A program made the translations under genes and the position numbers. From an uncultured Lachnospiraceae bacterium (lineage in GTDB: Bacteria > Bacillota > Clostridia > Lachnospirales > Lachnospiraceae), in the NCBI GenBank assembly GCA_905199445.1, contig CAJKGK010000018.1, positions 6,491 to 70,490 on the forward strand: a DNA stretch of 64,000 nt, read 5' to 3'. How positions within the stretch are numbered: position 1 is the first letter of the stretch; each line of letters opens with the position of its first letter. The notes under the pieces are model-generated. The model made no database searches. It saw nothing but the letters and a program-made list of their open reading frames with translations, and was not told where the DNA came from. Of the stretch, positions 8,932 to 18,023 are shown one piece after another.

Positions 8932-10404
8932 CTACTCTAAATCCGTACCATTACTTGCAATTACTCTTTTATACCAGTAAAAAGAATCTTTTTTCTTTCG
9001 CTGAAAGCTTCCATGCCCCTCATCATCCCGATCCACATAGATAAATCCATATCTTTTGGACATTTCACCTGTAGAAGCACTTACAAGATCAATACAGCCC
9101 CAGCTTGTATAACCAATCAGTCTGACACCATTTTCAACGGCACGCCCCATAGCTTTAATGTGCTCCCGTAAATATTCAATTCGATACGAATCATGAATAC
9201 ATCCATCTGACTCAACCTGATCAATGGCACCAAGGCCATTTTCCACAATCATCAGAGGAAGCTTGTATCGGTCGTAAAGAAGCTCAAGTAAATACTGAAG
9301 ACCATCAGGATCACAGGCCCATCCCCATTGAGAATAATGTAAATAAGGATTTTTTGCACTTTTTACAAAATTCCCATGCGCATCTTTTTCATGATGATGG
9401 GTTGTTGCAACACTGGTACTATAATAAGAAAATGTAACCATATCCACAGTTCCAAGACGAAGATCCTGTGCATCCTGTTTTGTGAAATCTAATTCAATCC
9501 CCCATTGTTTCCATATACGGTGTGCATATGTGGGATAACTGCCTGTACACATTACATCTCCACTGTAAAAAACAGATTCTTCCCATTTGTGTCGATTTAA
9601 AAGCACATCCTTTGGATCGCAGGTATAGGGATAACTCGTCATTGCTGAAAGCATACAGCCAAACTTAAACCCTGGATGAATACTGCGACCTAATCGAACC
9701 GCCTTGGCACTGGCTACAAGCTGATAGTGCTGTTCCCTGTAATAACTTTGAATTCTGCATACCGGCATGGAATCACACATACTGCTGGCAGCTGCCAGAG
9801 GAATATTAATTTCATTAATTGTCAGCCAATATTTAACCAAATCTTTATATTCCTCAAAAATAGTTCTGCAATAATTGACATAATGTTCTATAGTTTCCCT
9901 ATTTTTCCAGCCGCCCTGCTCCTCTAAATATAAAGGCATATCAAAATGAAGAATCGTTACTAACGGCTGAATTCCATATTTTTTTAATTCCAAAAAAACC
10001 TTCCGGTAAAAATCCAAACCAGCCTGATTAGGTTTTTTCTCAATACCCTTGGGAAAAATCCTGGACCATGAAATAGACATTCTGAAAACCTTAAACCCTA
10101 ACTCTCCCATTAAAGCAATATCCTCTTTATAGTGATGGTAAAAATCACTCGCCTGCTGATTAGGATAATAACATTCAGGCCATACCTCCCCTATGGCTCC
10201 CATAGGAAGCCCCTCATATTTCACGCTTTTTCCTTTGGTTCCGTCTGGAAAAACATAGGTAATAAATCGGGGAATATCTTTTCCTCCCACAGTTGAAATA
10301 TCCGATAACGTCATTCCTCTGCCGTCTTCATTCCAACCACCTTCAAACTGATTGGCCGCCGTTGCACCTCCCCATAAAAAATCTTCCGGAAATATTGGTT
10401 CCAT
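8932..10404 (-). CDS. 6-phospho-beta-glucosidase, glycoside hydrolase family 1
   Basis: Cleaves phosphorylated beta-glucosides delivered by the PTS into glucose-6-phosphate and the aglycon or glucose. The 490-residue protein begins FPEDFLWGGATAANQFEGG, has the acid/base glutamate in LTINEIN and the nucleophile in IVENGLG. The C-terminal SASTGEMSKRYGFIYVD contains the Ser/Lys/Tyr set that binds the 6-phosphate, distinguishing it from plain beta-glucosidases. The open frame runs up to 10494, but homology begins at the ATG at 10404, which follows AAGGAG. Located between EIIA and EIIC in the operon. Confidence 0.94.
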   Translation of the reverse strand: MEPIFPEDFLWGGATAANQFEGGWNEDGRGMTLSDISTVGGKDIPRFITYVFPDGTKGKSVKYEGLPMGAIGEVWPECYYPNQQASDFYHHYKEDIALMGELGFKVFRMSISWSRIFPKGIEKKPNQAGLDFYRKVFLELKKYGIQPLVTILHFDMPLYLEEQGGWKNRETIEHYVNYCRTIFEEYKDLVKYWLTINEINIPLAAASSMCDSMPVCRIQSYYREQHYQLVASAKAVRLGRSIHPGFKFGCMLSAMTSYPYTCDPKDVLLNRHKWEESVFYSGDVMCTGSYPTYAHRIWKQWGIELDFTKQDAQDLRLGTVDMVTFSYYSTSVATTHHHEKDAHGNFVKSAKNPYLHYSQWGWACDPDGLQYLLELLYDRYKLPLMIVENGLGAIDQVESDGCIHDSYRIEYLREHIKAMGRAVENGVRLIGYTSWGCIDLVSASTGEMSKRYGFIYVDRDDEGHGSFQRKKKDSFYWYKRVIASNGTDLE

Positions 10405-10426
10405 TTTCCCCCAGCTCCTTTTTACT

Positions 10427-10744
10427 TTATCTATTTTGCAGTCTCCGATATAAATCAACCATCTGCTCCGCAATAATTTCAAAGGTTTCCGCACTCATCA
10501 TCAAATCTTCAGAATGCATGGCCAATAATCCTTCATATTTAGTCTGACCTCCGGCTTCGCATGCAATCATATCACTGTGCATCTTATGTGCATTCACATA
10601 TGCAGCATGCCCCTGATTCAGCAGTTGATTCGCTTTCTCAAACTTTCCTTCACCGGCACATCCAATGGCCTCTATAAAACAGGAACGCGCATCCCCAGCC
10701 TGTGCAATCAGACTAAAATACTGTAATTCCAATGCTTCTTCCAT
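10427..10744 (-). CDS. PTS lactose/cellobiose-family EIIA
   Basis: Cytoplasmic phosphocarrier that takes phosphate from HPr and passes it to EIIB. The 105-residue all-helical protein has the expected family length, and the probable phosphorylated histidine is in LLAMHSEDLMM, aligned with the family's H-A-Q/E-D segment. It starts 4 bases after the EIIB stop and 22 bases before the 6-phospho-beta-glucosidase start. Confidence 0.92.
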   Translation of the reverse strand: MEEALELQYFSLIAQAGDARSCFIEAIGCAGEGKFEKANQLLNQGHAAYVNAHKMHSDMIACEAGGQTKYEGLLAMHSEDLMMSAETFEIIAEQMVDLYRRLQNR

Positions 10745-10748
10745 TACT

Positions 10749-11051
10749 TTACTCTCCCATCATTCTTCTGGCCATTTCCAGAACTTTTTTACCATTCATC
10801 ATTCCGTAGTCTGTCTGATCAATCACAGCCATAGGAATCCCGTCACATTTTGCCTGAAGTTTTTTTAACTGAAACCGTACCTGTGGCCCAAGAATTATAA
10901 CATCAGCATTTTTGCTAACCTCATCGATTTCCGATACAGAACAGGCTTCAATGTGACACTTGTAGTCAATCTTTTTTGCTTCCTCAGACATCTTCTGGAC
11001 CATCATACTGGTTGACATTCCCTGAGAACACATTAAAATAATATTTTTCAT
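10749..11051 (-). CDS. PTS lactose/cellobiose-family EIIB
   Basis: Cytoplasmic phosphocarrier for the EIIC permease. The 100-residue protein has the phosphocysteine loop LMCSQGMSTSM at residues 6-16 and the later ILGPQVRF turn typical of the family. It is the first gene of the six-gene operon running to 5593. GGAGG lies 7 bases before the ATG. The 250 bases upstream hold the operon promoter region and the terminator of the PRD regulator. Confidence 0.93.
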   Translation of the reverse strand: MKNIILMCSQGMSTSMMVQKMSEEAKKIDYKCHIEACSVSEIDEVSKNADVIILGPQVRFQLKKLQAKCDGIPMAVIDQTDYGMMNGKKVLEMARRMMGE

Positions 11052-11130
11052 TGTAAAACCTCCATCATTTAATTATTTTTATTTACTAACTTTATTTTAA
11101 ATTTCCTGACCATAAACTGCAATCCAGGTT

Positions 11131-11153
11131 TTTACCGTTTCCAAAGCAGTAAA
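11131..11153. promoter_or_regulatory. Candidate operator of the beta-glucoside PTS operon
   Basis: Inverted repeat TTTACCG-N9-CAGTAAA about 80 bases upstream of the EIIB start, with one mismatch between arms. It is a plausible binding site for the PRD regulator encoded just upstream, but I have no second copy to support it. Confidence 0.3.
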
Positions 11154-11206
11154 TCCCTTCCCTATTATCATAAAATATAAATACGTATACCCCCTTTTCC
11201 CACAAC

Positions 11207-11243
11207 AAAAAGGCAGTAACACACTATCCGTTACTGCCTTTTA
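11207..11243 (-). terminator. Intrinsic terminator of the PRD regulator gene
   Basis: Arms AAAAGGCAGTAAC and GTTACTGCCTTTT around a 9-base loop, with a T-run on the minus strand. It lies 60 bases beyond the stop of the regulator at 11303 and separates that gene from the PTS operon. Confidence 0.9.
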
Positions 11244-11302
11244 TAATATCCATTTTTCCAAACCGATTATACCGTCCTGTTTCGATACCGCATCAACAAA
11301 AA

Positions 11303-13189
11303 TCAGATCATTAATAAGTTTAAAAAGTTTTCATAATTATCTGTTTGAATCAATTTTTCAATTTTATTTTGGTCTGTAATCAACCGGCTGATACAAGCGA
11401 ATACTTCTTTATTATTCTGATTTTGGGAGCTGCAAAGTGCAGATAGAATAACAACTCTAACATTTTGCTGATGCCAAAACACAGGTTGCTTTAAAACAGC
11501 GGCTGCCACAATATTAACATCCGTCATAATTCTGCACGGATGAGGGATGGCCGTATGATATCCCAAGTCCGTATTTCCCATCTGCTCTCTTTGAATAACC
11601 GCCTCATAAAACCCATCGGGTAATTTTATATGTTCATTGATTTTTATACATAGATTTTCTATAATTTCTTCTTTTGTCTTCCCTTCAATATCCGTAAAAA
11701 ACAATGCCTCATTTAAGTAATCCTTTAAAAACAAATATTTATAATGCTTCATTTTTGTTTCCAAATATTCCATTTCTTCATCAGTCATAAACTCATGAAT
11801 CATTATAATAGGAACCGGCACATCTCTATTCACAGGAATCGCAGACAGCACATAATCAATGTCAGCAAAATTTTGCTTCTGTAGTTCTTTAAGTCCGCAA
11901 ATCTTTATATCGCCCACAAATTTTCCAAACCTATGTTTCAGCATATAAAACAAATACTGTGAAGTCAACTCATCCGGCGGACAGACAAGAAGTATATTAC
12001 TTTTAGAAATGTCACTTAGATCTCGATCTTCGCCGCACATCTCAAACAAAAGAGCTATATATCCCACCTCAGTTTCGGAAAGCTTCACACGATAGTACTG
12101 TGAAATAGTTTTTGACGCCACCTGTGCTCTCAGATAAGACTGTACATATTTCTGCCGGATATTTTCCAGCATGGGATTTTCTAACTGTATACCATATCGA
12201 ATTCGGATATCTAATATTGTACAATGTTTGCATAAACTTATATAAAAAGGAAAATCATCTCTCATATCGATGGAATAATTTACATAAAGCTCATCAAGAA
12301 TATTCCGAACCATCTGACTGATCATTACAGGAATAATAAAATTATCAGTTCCGCGAAGATCTTCATACTGCAGCATATTACCTTTCATATACAGCATTAT
12401 ATAAAAGGCCTCAGCCTCTTTAACTTTAGGAACCTGTCCGCACTGATACAGACGTTCAAGCAGCCTAAGTGCCTGTTTATATTCACTGTTTCTCATCTTT
12501 TTATGGTCTTCCACGTAAAAGCCCTGTTTCATACGGTATTTCATCACAACAAGATAATCCACCAAGGTTTTTAGTCCGCTTTGTGTAAAATAAAAATCTT
12601 TTGTCTCAAGAACAATTTTTGCAATAGCTGAAGACTGTGCTCTATAATCACAATTAAATAAATACCAATTATTATTCTGACGGTAAAAATAATTCAAAAT
12701 ACATTGTCTTTTCTCAAACTCTCCCCCCACAACCAAAAGCCCATTTGTAGATTTCTTTAAGGACAAATGGTATTGAAAAAGAATGGTATCAATCTGTTTT
12801 AAGTCTCCCGAAACAGTTTTTTCTGATACATAAAGGGCATTGCACAAATCCCGGCGTTTCACATAATCTTTTTGTGACAGCAAATATTTCAATATAAATC
12901 GAATACGCTCGCTCCCATACTGCGGTACAGATTTAGCAATCTGCAACTTTTTTTGGGCATACCACCGATCAAATTCATCCGAATTTTCTATTTCCAGTTT
13001 ATATCCTTTTCCCTTTTTCACCAAAATCTGAGCACAACTTTTATCAATAGCTTCAATCAGCCCATTCATCCAATTTCTGCATGTTTTCTCACTAACCCCC
13101 AACTGTTGTGACAGCCAATGCCCAGTTATAAAATCTCCATCCATAAGAAGTTCTAATATTGCCAGATGTTTCTGATTCACCCTTCTCAC
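11303..13189 (-). CDS. PRD-containing PTS-controlled transcriptional activator (LicR/CelR type)
   Basis: A 628-residue multidomain regulator likely to control the adjacent beta-glucoside PTS operon. Order: N-terminal winged helix (about 1-70, GHWLSQQLGVSEKTCRNW), a second helix-turn-helix (about 95-160), two PTS regulation domains (about 200-400), an EIIB-like domain (ILLVCPPDELTSQY) and a C-terminal EIIA-like domain of the mannitol/fructose kind with the phosphohistidine motif AIPHP. PRD2 keeps a histidine in SLCKHCTILDIRIRY, while the corresponding PRD1 segment LVDYLVVMKYR has none. The domain make-up points to a DNA-binding activator of LicR type, not an RNA antiterminator. It is followed by its own terminator. 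Confidence 0.9.
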   Translation of the reverse strand: MRRVNQKHLAILELLMDGDFITGHWLSQQLGVSEKTCRNWMNGLIEAIDKSCAQILVKKGKGYKLEIENSDEFDRWYAQKKLQIAKSVPQYGSERIRFILKYLLSQKDYVKRRDLCNALYVSEKTVSGDLKQIDTILFQYHLSLKKSTNGLLVVGGEFEKRQCILNYFYRQNNNWYLFNCDYRAQSSAIAKIVLETKDFYFTQSGLKTLVDYLVVMKYRMKQGFYVEDHKKMRNSEYKQALRLLERLYQCGQVPKVKEAEAFYIMLYMKGNMLQYEDLRGTDNFIIPVMISQMVRNILDELYVNYSIDMRDDFPFYISLCKHCTILDIRIRYGIQLENPMLENIRQKYVQSYLRAQVASKTISQYYRVKLSETEVGYIALLFEMCGEDRDLSDISKSNILLVCPPDELTSQYLFYMLKHRFGKFVGDIKICGLKELQKQNFADIDYVLSAIPVNRDVPVPIIMIHEFMTDEEMEYLETKMKHYKYLFLKDYLNEALFFTDIEGKTKEEIIENLCIKINEHIKLPDGFYEAVIQREQMGNTDLGYHTAIPHPCRIMTDVNIVAAAVLKQPVFWHQQNVRVVILSALCSSQNQNNKEVFACISRLITDQNKIEKLIQTDNYENFLNLLMI

Positions 13190-13342
13190 CCCCCAAACTT
13201 AAAACTTAATTTTTCGGCGAATCCACAGCCTGCACATTTCCAAATTCTATATTCAAATGTATCTATTAAAATATTCGCTTTCACAGCAAGTATACCATAT
13301 CTGGAATAATATTAGCAATCAAGTAAAAAGTTTCCCCCCAGA

Positions 13343-13371
13343 TTGTATTTTACCTTCTGATTCAGTATAAT
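13343..13371 (+). promoter_or_regulatory. Promoter of the adenine deaminase gene
   Basis: TTGTAT and a perfect TATAAT separated by 17 bases, about 47 bases before the ade start codon. No purine riboswitch is recognisable between the promoter and the gene. Confidence 0.75.
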
Positions 13372-13417
13372 AGGATTAACAATAAGGTATTTTTTATTTC
13401 TGATTGGAGGTGCTCCT

Positions 13418-15211
13418 ATGACAGATCACAGCAGCCAAAAAGCTTTGCTTCAAAAACTTATTGATACCGCCGCCGGACGTATACCTGCGGATCTGGTGAT
13501 TCAAAACTGTAAGGTCATCGACGTTTATATGCACAGAATTTATGAGGGGGATATTCTGATCTGCGGTGACCGTATTGGAGCCGTTGTACCGCCGGGAAAC
13601 GGCCGCGGTCTAAATATATTTGATGCCAAAGGTGCCTTTGCCGCCCCTGGATTGATTGACAGTCACATCCACATTGAATCCGCCTATCTGACCCCGGAGG
13701 AATTTGCCAGGATCAGTCTGCCTCACGGCACCACAACGGTCATCGCGGATCCCCACGAAATTGTAAATGTCTGCGGTTTTGACGGCCTGGACTATATGAT
13801 CCATGCAGCCCGCAATACGGCTATGGATATTCGTTTTATGCTGCCCTCCTGTGTCCCGGCAACCCGGGCAGAACATTCCGGTGCCACAATCAGTGCGCTT
13901 GATATGAAAAATGCCCTTACGCGTGGGGATGTCCATGGTCTTGGAGAATTTATGGATTTTCCAGGTGTGGTCAATGCCGATAGCGAGACACTGGATAAAC
14001 TTGTGGCAGGTCAGGCTTCAGGAAAAGTGATTGACGGCCACAGCCCGGGAATTTCTCCTGAGGCACTGTCTGCCTATGCCGCCGCAGGTATTCTTACCGA
14101 CCACGAATGTTCCACCGTAGATGAGATGAATGAGCGTCTTTCCAGAGGGATGTATGTTCTGCTGCGCTATGGCTCAGCCTGCCATGATCTTCCTGTTCTT
14201 ATCAAAGGGGTCAATGAATATAACAGCCGTCGATGTCTTCTGTGCAGTGATGACCGTCAGGCCCATACCCTGCTCACCACCGGCCATCTGGAGGCCCATT
14301 TGAAAATCTGTGTACAAAACGGCATCCATCCTATAACAGCCATTCAAATGGCCACTCTGAATGCAGCCGAATGTTACCGCCTGTACGACCGCGGCAGTAT
14401 TTCTCCGGGAAAACGGGCTGATATTGTACTTTTTGAAGATCTGGAAAGTTTTAAAGTGACTCACGTATTCACAAACGGCTGCCTGACTGCCGATAACGGC
14501 AAATACCTTCCGGATGTAAAAAAATATCCGACTCAGAGTGTGACTTCCAGCATGAATGTTGTTCCGTTTTTAGCTGATCAGCTTAATCCCCACCTGATGA
14601 TCCGAACCAGCATCCACGGCCAGGCCTTCTCCGGGGATATTCCGATCATGAAACTTTTGCCTGGCGGTGTACTTACAGATAAAATTTACGAAAAACTTCC
14701 CCTTAACAGTGACGGTGATTTTATATTCAGTCCATCCAGAGATATTGTAAAGGCCGCTGTTATTGAACGCCATCATGCAACCGGCAACATAGGCATTGGT
14801 TTCTTATCTGGTTATGGACTCAAACAGGGCGCAATCGCCATTTCTATTGCTCATGATTCCCATAATATTATTTGTGCCGGAGCTTCCAACAGTGATATGA
14901 AAACTGCCGCAGATGGCCTGATTGCTCAAGGCGGCGGTATCTGTCTTGCACTTGACGGCCAGATCATATACCGCGTGATCTTTCCTGTTGCAGGGCTGAT
15001 GAGCACGGGAAGCGGAGAACAGGTCAGCCATGAGCTTGAAAAGGCTCACAAAATTGCTTGGGAACAGCTGGGAATCCATAAAAACGTAGAACCGGTCATG
15101 ACCCTAAGTTTTATGTCTCTGCTGGTTATTCCAAAGCTCAAACTGACAGATATGGGTCTGTTCGATGTGGAACAGTTTAAGTATATCCCGCTGGATAACC
15201 CGGACGCGTAA
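13418..15211 (+). CDS. ade: Adenine deaminase
   Basis: Converts adenine to hypoxanthine and ammonia in purine salvage. The 597-residue amidohydrolase matches the usual length of about 580-600. The metal-binding histidines appear in PGLIDSHIHIES, followed by HGTTTVIADPHE, GEFMDFPGV, DGHSPG, and SDDRQA, all hallmark segments of the Ade family. The C-terminal domain has the GxIAxSxAHDSHN region (AIAISIAHDSHNIICAG). GGAGG lies 7 bases before the ATG. A MATE exporter follows in the same direction after a GC-rich hairpin. Confidence 0.95.
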   Translation: MTDHSSQKALLQKLIDTAAGRIPADLVIQNCKVIDVYMHRIYEGDILICGDRIGAVVPPGNGRGLNIFDAKGAFAAPGLIDSHIHIESAYLTPEEFARISLPHGTTTVIADPHEIVNVCGFDGLDYMIHAARNTAMDIRFMLPSCVPATRAEHSGATISALDMKNALTRGDVHGLGEFMDFPGVVNADSETLDKLVAGQASGKVIDGHSPGISPEALSAYAAAGILTDHECSTVDEMNERLSRGMYVLLRYGSACHDLPVLIKGVNEYNSRRCLLCSDDRQAHTLLTTGHLEAHLKICVQNGIHPITAIQMATLNAAECYRLYDRGSISPGKRADIVLFEDLESFKVTHVFTNGCLTADNGKYLPDVKKYPTQSVTSSMNVVPFLADQLNPHLMIRTSIHGQAFSGDIPIMKLLPGGVLTDKIYEKLPLNSDGDFIFSPSRDIVKAAVIERHHATGNIGIGFLSGYGLKQGAIAISIAHDSHNIICAGASNSDMKTAADGLIAQGGGICLALDGQIIYRVIFPVAGLMSTGSGEQVSHELEKAHKIAWEQLGIHKNVEPVMTLSFMSLLVIPKLKLTDMGLFDVEQFKYIPLDNPDA

Positions 15212-15257
15212 AAAAAATTGCCCTTTATCTTATGATGTGCTAATATATAGATAATAA

Positions 15258-15287
15258 ATATCCCCCCGGATTTTCCGGGGGGATATT
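15258..15287 (+). terminator. GC-rich hairpin after ade
   Basis: Perfect 13-base arms AATATCCCCCCGG / CCGGGGGGATATT around a short A/T loop. It has no downstream T-run, so it may act as a weak terminator or as mRNA 3'-end protection between ade and the MATE gene. Confidence 0.65.
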
Positions 15288-15347
15288 CCAAGTTCTGCGT
15301 TCACACAACGTTCTGGATAAAATCAAACATGAAATGAGGAATCAAAA

Positions 15348-16694
15348 ATGCGTGCAACATCATCATCTACCCTGATGACGGAGGGCCCCATATGGAGAAA
15401 AATTATTGCCTTTGCCATCCCGTTATTTCTGGGTAATCTTTTCCAGCAGCTTTACAACACTGCAGACTCTTTAATTGTGGGAAATTTCCTTGGCAGCAAT
15501 GCATTGGCGGCCGTCAGCTCGTCAGGGAGCCTTATTTTTCTGCTTGTTGGTTTTTTCAACGGAATTTCAGTAGGCGCCGGCGTGGTTGTCGCCCGTTTCT
15601 ACGGTGCCCGAGAAATCGATAAAGTTCAGAAAGCGATCCACACAACCATTGCTTTTGCCATTGTCTCCGGTATTGCACTGACCGCCATTGGCCTTATTTT
15701 AGCGCCTCAAATTCTAATTTTAATGGGGACCCCGGAAAATGTACTTCCAAATTCCATTTTATATTTCAGAATTTATTTTTTAGGTTCCCTGGCCTTTGTA
15801 TTATATAATGCCTTTGTAGGCATTCTTCAGTCCGTGGGAGACAGCAGGCATCCACTCATTTATCTGATTATTTCATCCATAGTCAATATTATTCTGGATC
15901 TGCTGTTTGTCGGTGTTTTCCACTTTGGTGTGGGTTCTGCAGCTGCGGCCACAATTATCTCCCAGTTTGTCAGCGCCGTTCTCTGTCTGCGCCACCTGCT
16001 GCGTGCGCCAAAAGACTACCGTGTACATCTGAAAAAAATCCGTTTTCACGGTCAGATGCTTCGGCTTGTTATTTCCAACGGTCTGCCTGCAGGTATTCAA
16101 AACTCTATTATTGCCCTGGCCAATGTAGTTGTTCAATCCAATATTAACGCCTTTGGCGAAATGGCTGTAGCCGGCTGCGGTTCTTATTCCAAAATTGAAG
16201 GCTTTGGCTTCCTGCCTATTACCTGCTTTGCTCTGGCCCTGACGACATTTATCAGCCAGAATCTGGGTGCACAAAAAATTGACCGAGCCAAAAAAGGCGC
16301 CATCTTTGGCATTCTATGCTCTGTCACAATCGCAGAGATCGTGGGCATTATCATCAATATCCTTGCTCCGGTTCTGATTGCTGCCTTTAATGACGCCCCA
16401 CAGGTCGTGGCCTATGGTACACAGCAGGCCCGAACCGTCACATTGTTTTATTTTCTTCTGGCCTTCTCCCACTGTGCGGCCGGAATCATGCGCGGCGCAG
16501 GAAAAGCCACGGTTCCCATGTTTGTCATGATGGTTTGCTGGTGCATCATCCGTGTGACCTATATTACAATTGTCGTCAAAGTGATTCCCTCCATCAGCGT
16601 CATATTCTGGGCATACCCGCTGACATGGTGCTTAAGCTCCATTGTTTTCCTGGTGTTTTTACTTAAATCCAACTGGCTGCGCGCCGGAGCCTGA
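15348..16694 (+). CDS. MATE family efflux transporter
   Basis: A 448-residue membrane exporter with 12 predicted hydrophobic segments in two similar halves. N-terminal GPIWRKIIAFAIPLFLGNLFQQLYNTADSLIVG is the usual opening of the NorM/DinF-like MATE family, which exchanges organic cations, drugs or metabolites for Na+ or H+. GAGG precedes the ATG by about 10 bases. It may be cotranscribed with ade if the intervening hairpin is read through; a link to purines is only positional. Confidence 0.9.
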   Translation: MRATSSSTLMTEGPIWRKIIAFAIPLFLGNLFQQLYNTADSLIVGNFLGSNALAAVSSSGSLIFLLVGFFNGISVGAGVVVARFYGAREIDKVQKAIHTTIAFAIVSGIALTAIGLILAPQILILMGTPENVLPNSILYFRIYFLGSLAFVLYNAFVGILQSVGDSRHPLIYLIISSIVNIILDLLFVGVFHFGVGSAAAATIISQFVSAVLCLRHLLRAPKDYRVHLKKIRFHGQMLRLVISNGLPAGIQNSIIALANVVVQSNINAFGEMAVAGCGSYSKIEGFGFLPITCFALALTTFISQNLGAQKIDRAKKGAIFGILCSVTIAEIVGIIINILAPVLIAAFNDAPQVVAYGTQQARTVTLFYFLLAFSHCAAGIMRGAGKATVPMFVMMVCWCIIRVTYITIVVKVIPSISVIFWAYPLTWCLSSIVFLVFLLKSNWLRAGA

Positions 16695-16807
16695 GCCGTA
16701 AGTGCCCAGGCTTTTTGAAAATCTTGGCCGTATCCTTCCCACTACCAGGATGAATTCGAGACTTTCACCCGTTAGAACGTGCGCCCGCCGGATACATACA
16801 AAAAGGA

Positions 16808-16832
16808 AAAGGCACCCGGAAAACCGAGTGTC
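16808..16832 (-). terminator. Probable terminator past the toxin remnant
   Basis: On the minus strand GACACTCGG and CCGGGTGCC form an imperfect hairpin with a TTTT loop, followed by TTTTCCTTTTT. It closes the transcript that contains the gene at 16972 and the toxin remnant. Confidence 0.6.
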
Positions 16833-16838
16833 TCATTC

Positions 16839-16975
16839 CTACTTTCCGAACAAATCGCTGTGCGTTCCCGTTCGGGATAATGTCAATACGAGCAAATCAT
16901 TTGATGACGTTTCATTGCCAGCTTGTAGTCTTTCTTAAACTGATTTGTCCAAACGATATCTAAGTGATTGTTCAT
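16839..16975 (-). pseudogene. YafQ/RelE-type toxin remnant with a large internal deletion
   Basis: On the minus strand an ATG at 16975 opens a frame reading ...WTNQFKKDYKLAMKRH, the N-terminal helix of YafQ-family mRNA interferases. The frame then runs into a stop. A different frame, offset by two bases, continues as NDLLVLTLSRTGTHSDLFGK and a stop at 16839, which is the characteristic C-terminus of the same family. Intact YafQ is about 90 residues, so about 45 central residues, including most catalytic positions, have been lost. The ATG overlaps the TGA of the upstream gene (ATGA), the spacing usual for an antitoxin-toxin pair, but no RelB/DinJ-type antitoxin is seen upstream. Confidence 0.8.
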
Positions 16976-17754
16976 TCTTCCCCCTCTGCTATTTTCTTTT
17001 CTGATATACGATTTAATTTACAGAAGTAACGGTAAAAGTCCAAAACCGCCTGTGCCTGATCTGTCCCTGCTGCATTTTGGCAAATATCCAGTAAAATTTT
17101 CTCCATGGTTTGATTTTGAAAATATCTGAACGGAACACTTCCCCATCTGGCCGGAAAGGCCTCACGCTTAAAATACTGCCAAAATGAAAGTTTTTGGTCT
17201 TCAGGCAGTATAACTTTATATTTATTGTGTAGATTTATCATCCCGTCCCTGCACTCTTGACCCCAAAATCGTTGACCGGCCATAGCCACGCCGATAATGG
17301 CCCGTTCATCCTCCCTGTCAGATAAACACTCTGTGAGAAGAATCGCCGAGTTTGGCTGTATATTTACCGGAACTCTCGGCTTACCTTTCATATTTCCACT
17401 TAAAAAGTATCCGGTCTCAATATATTCTAATTTTTCAATATTAGCATTTGAGATATTGTAAGCCACCTGGGATTTAGGCAAAATCTTCATCGTATAAAGA
17501 CGCTTACGATATCTGTTTTCTTCCTCTATCTTACGTCTTTTTTCCCTGATTACCCGTTCCCGTTCTTCGTTGATATCTTCAATTTTCTTTTGCAGGGAAA
17601 CGTTTTTCAAAGTTAAATAGCGGGGAATCGCATCCGGAAATAAAAACAATTTTTGACTTTGCGCAAAACAGACGGTCATTTTATTTTTGCAAAAATCAGT
17701 CACAATACCTTTGCCAAATACTTTATGATGCACGGCCTGCCCCAACAAATCCAT
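16972..17754 (-). CDS. Unrecognised protein with an N-terminal FGxG beta-barrel-like module
   Basis: A 260-residue protein I cannot assign. The first about 50 residues (LLGQAVHHKVFGKGIVTDF ... VCFAQSQKLFLFPDAIPRYL) follow the pattern HxxFGxGxVxxxxxxxxxVxF seen in small SH3-like modules of Firmicutes proteins. Next comes a charged, helical segment (residues about 55-90, KKIEDINEERERVIREKRRKIEEENR), then a globular C-terminal part with WGQECRDG and FWQYFKREAFPARWG. No signal or membrane segment. ATG 17754 follows AGGAGG by 6 bases. The frame is open upstream to 17922 and reads plausibly as protein, so a longer form starting near 17892 is possible. Confidence 0.7.
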   Translation of the reverse strand: MDLLGQAVHHKVFGKGIVTDFCKNKMTVCFAQSQKLFLFPDAIPRYLTLKNVSLQKKIEDINEERERVIREKRRKIEEENRYRKRLYTMKILPKSQVAYNISNANIEKLEYIETGYFLSGNMKGKPRVPVNIQPNSAILLTECLSDREDERAIIGVAMAGQRFWGQECRDGMINLHNKYKVILPEDQKLSFWQYFKREAFPARWGSVPFRYFQNQTMEKILLDICQNAAGTDQAQAVLDFYRYFCKLNRISEKKIAEGEE

Positions 17755-17927
17755 AAGTCTCCTCCTTTTAGATTGCGATGATATTAAACGCGTCATTTCA
17801 TCCACGCTTTCAACATCACCAGTTTGTTTTGCTGCATTGTATAACAAAGGAATTATAAATCCAACGCCAGCTTTCAAAATTCTGACAGTCATCAGACCGA
17901 TCTGGCAGCCCCGCCTTTTCAAATCTA

Positions 17928-17986
17928 TAAAAAAAAGAAGAGCTCTTCATATAACGCCGCTAAGCGTAATACCAAAAGCCCTTCTT
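17928..17986 (-). terminator. Terminator-like hairpin in the leader of the 16972-17754 gene (possible attenuator or small RNA 3' end)
   Basis: On the minus strand AGAAGGGCT pairs with AGCTCTTCT (one G-U pair) around an inner stem with arms TATTACGC / GCGTTATA, followed by TTTTTTTT. A good promoter lies only about 40 bases upstream, so the transcript would be about 90 nt unless read through. It also lies about 120 bases downstream of the araA stop and could end that transcript. Confidence 0.65.
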
Positions 17987-18023
17987 TCAGACGGTTCTTT
18001 TTTATTATCCAATTGTTATAGTT

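Noticed and set aside
13372..13417. Purine riboswitch before ade
   Set aside because: The leader between promoter and start codon is under 50 bases, too short for the aptamer.
15258..15287. Attachment site or transposon end
   Set aside because: Perfect inverted repeat but with a short loop and no flanking duplication; a hairpin after ade explains it.
16702..16938. 78-codon plus-strand frame after the MATE gene
   Set aside because: It lies antisense to the YafQ toxin remnant and has no ribosome site or protein-like composition.
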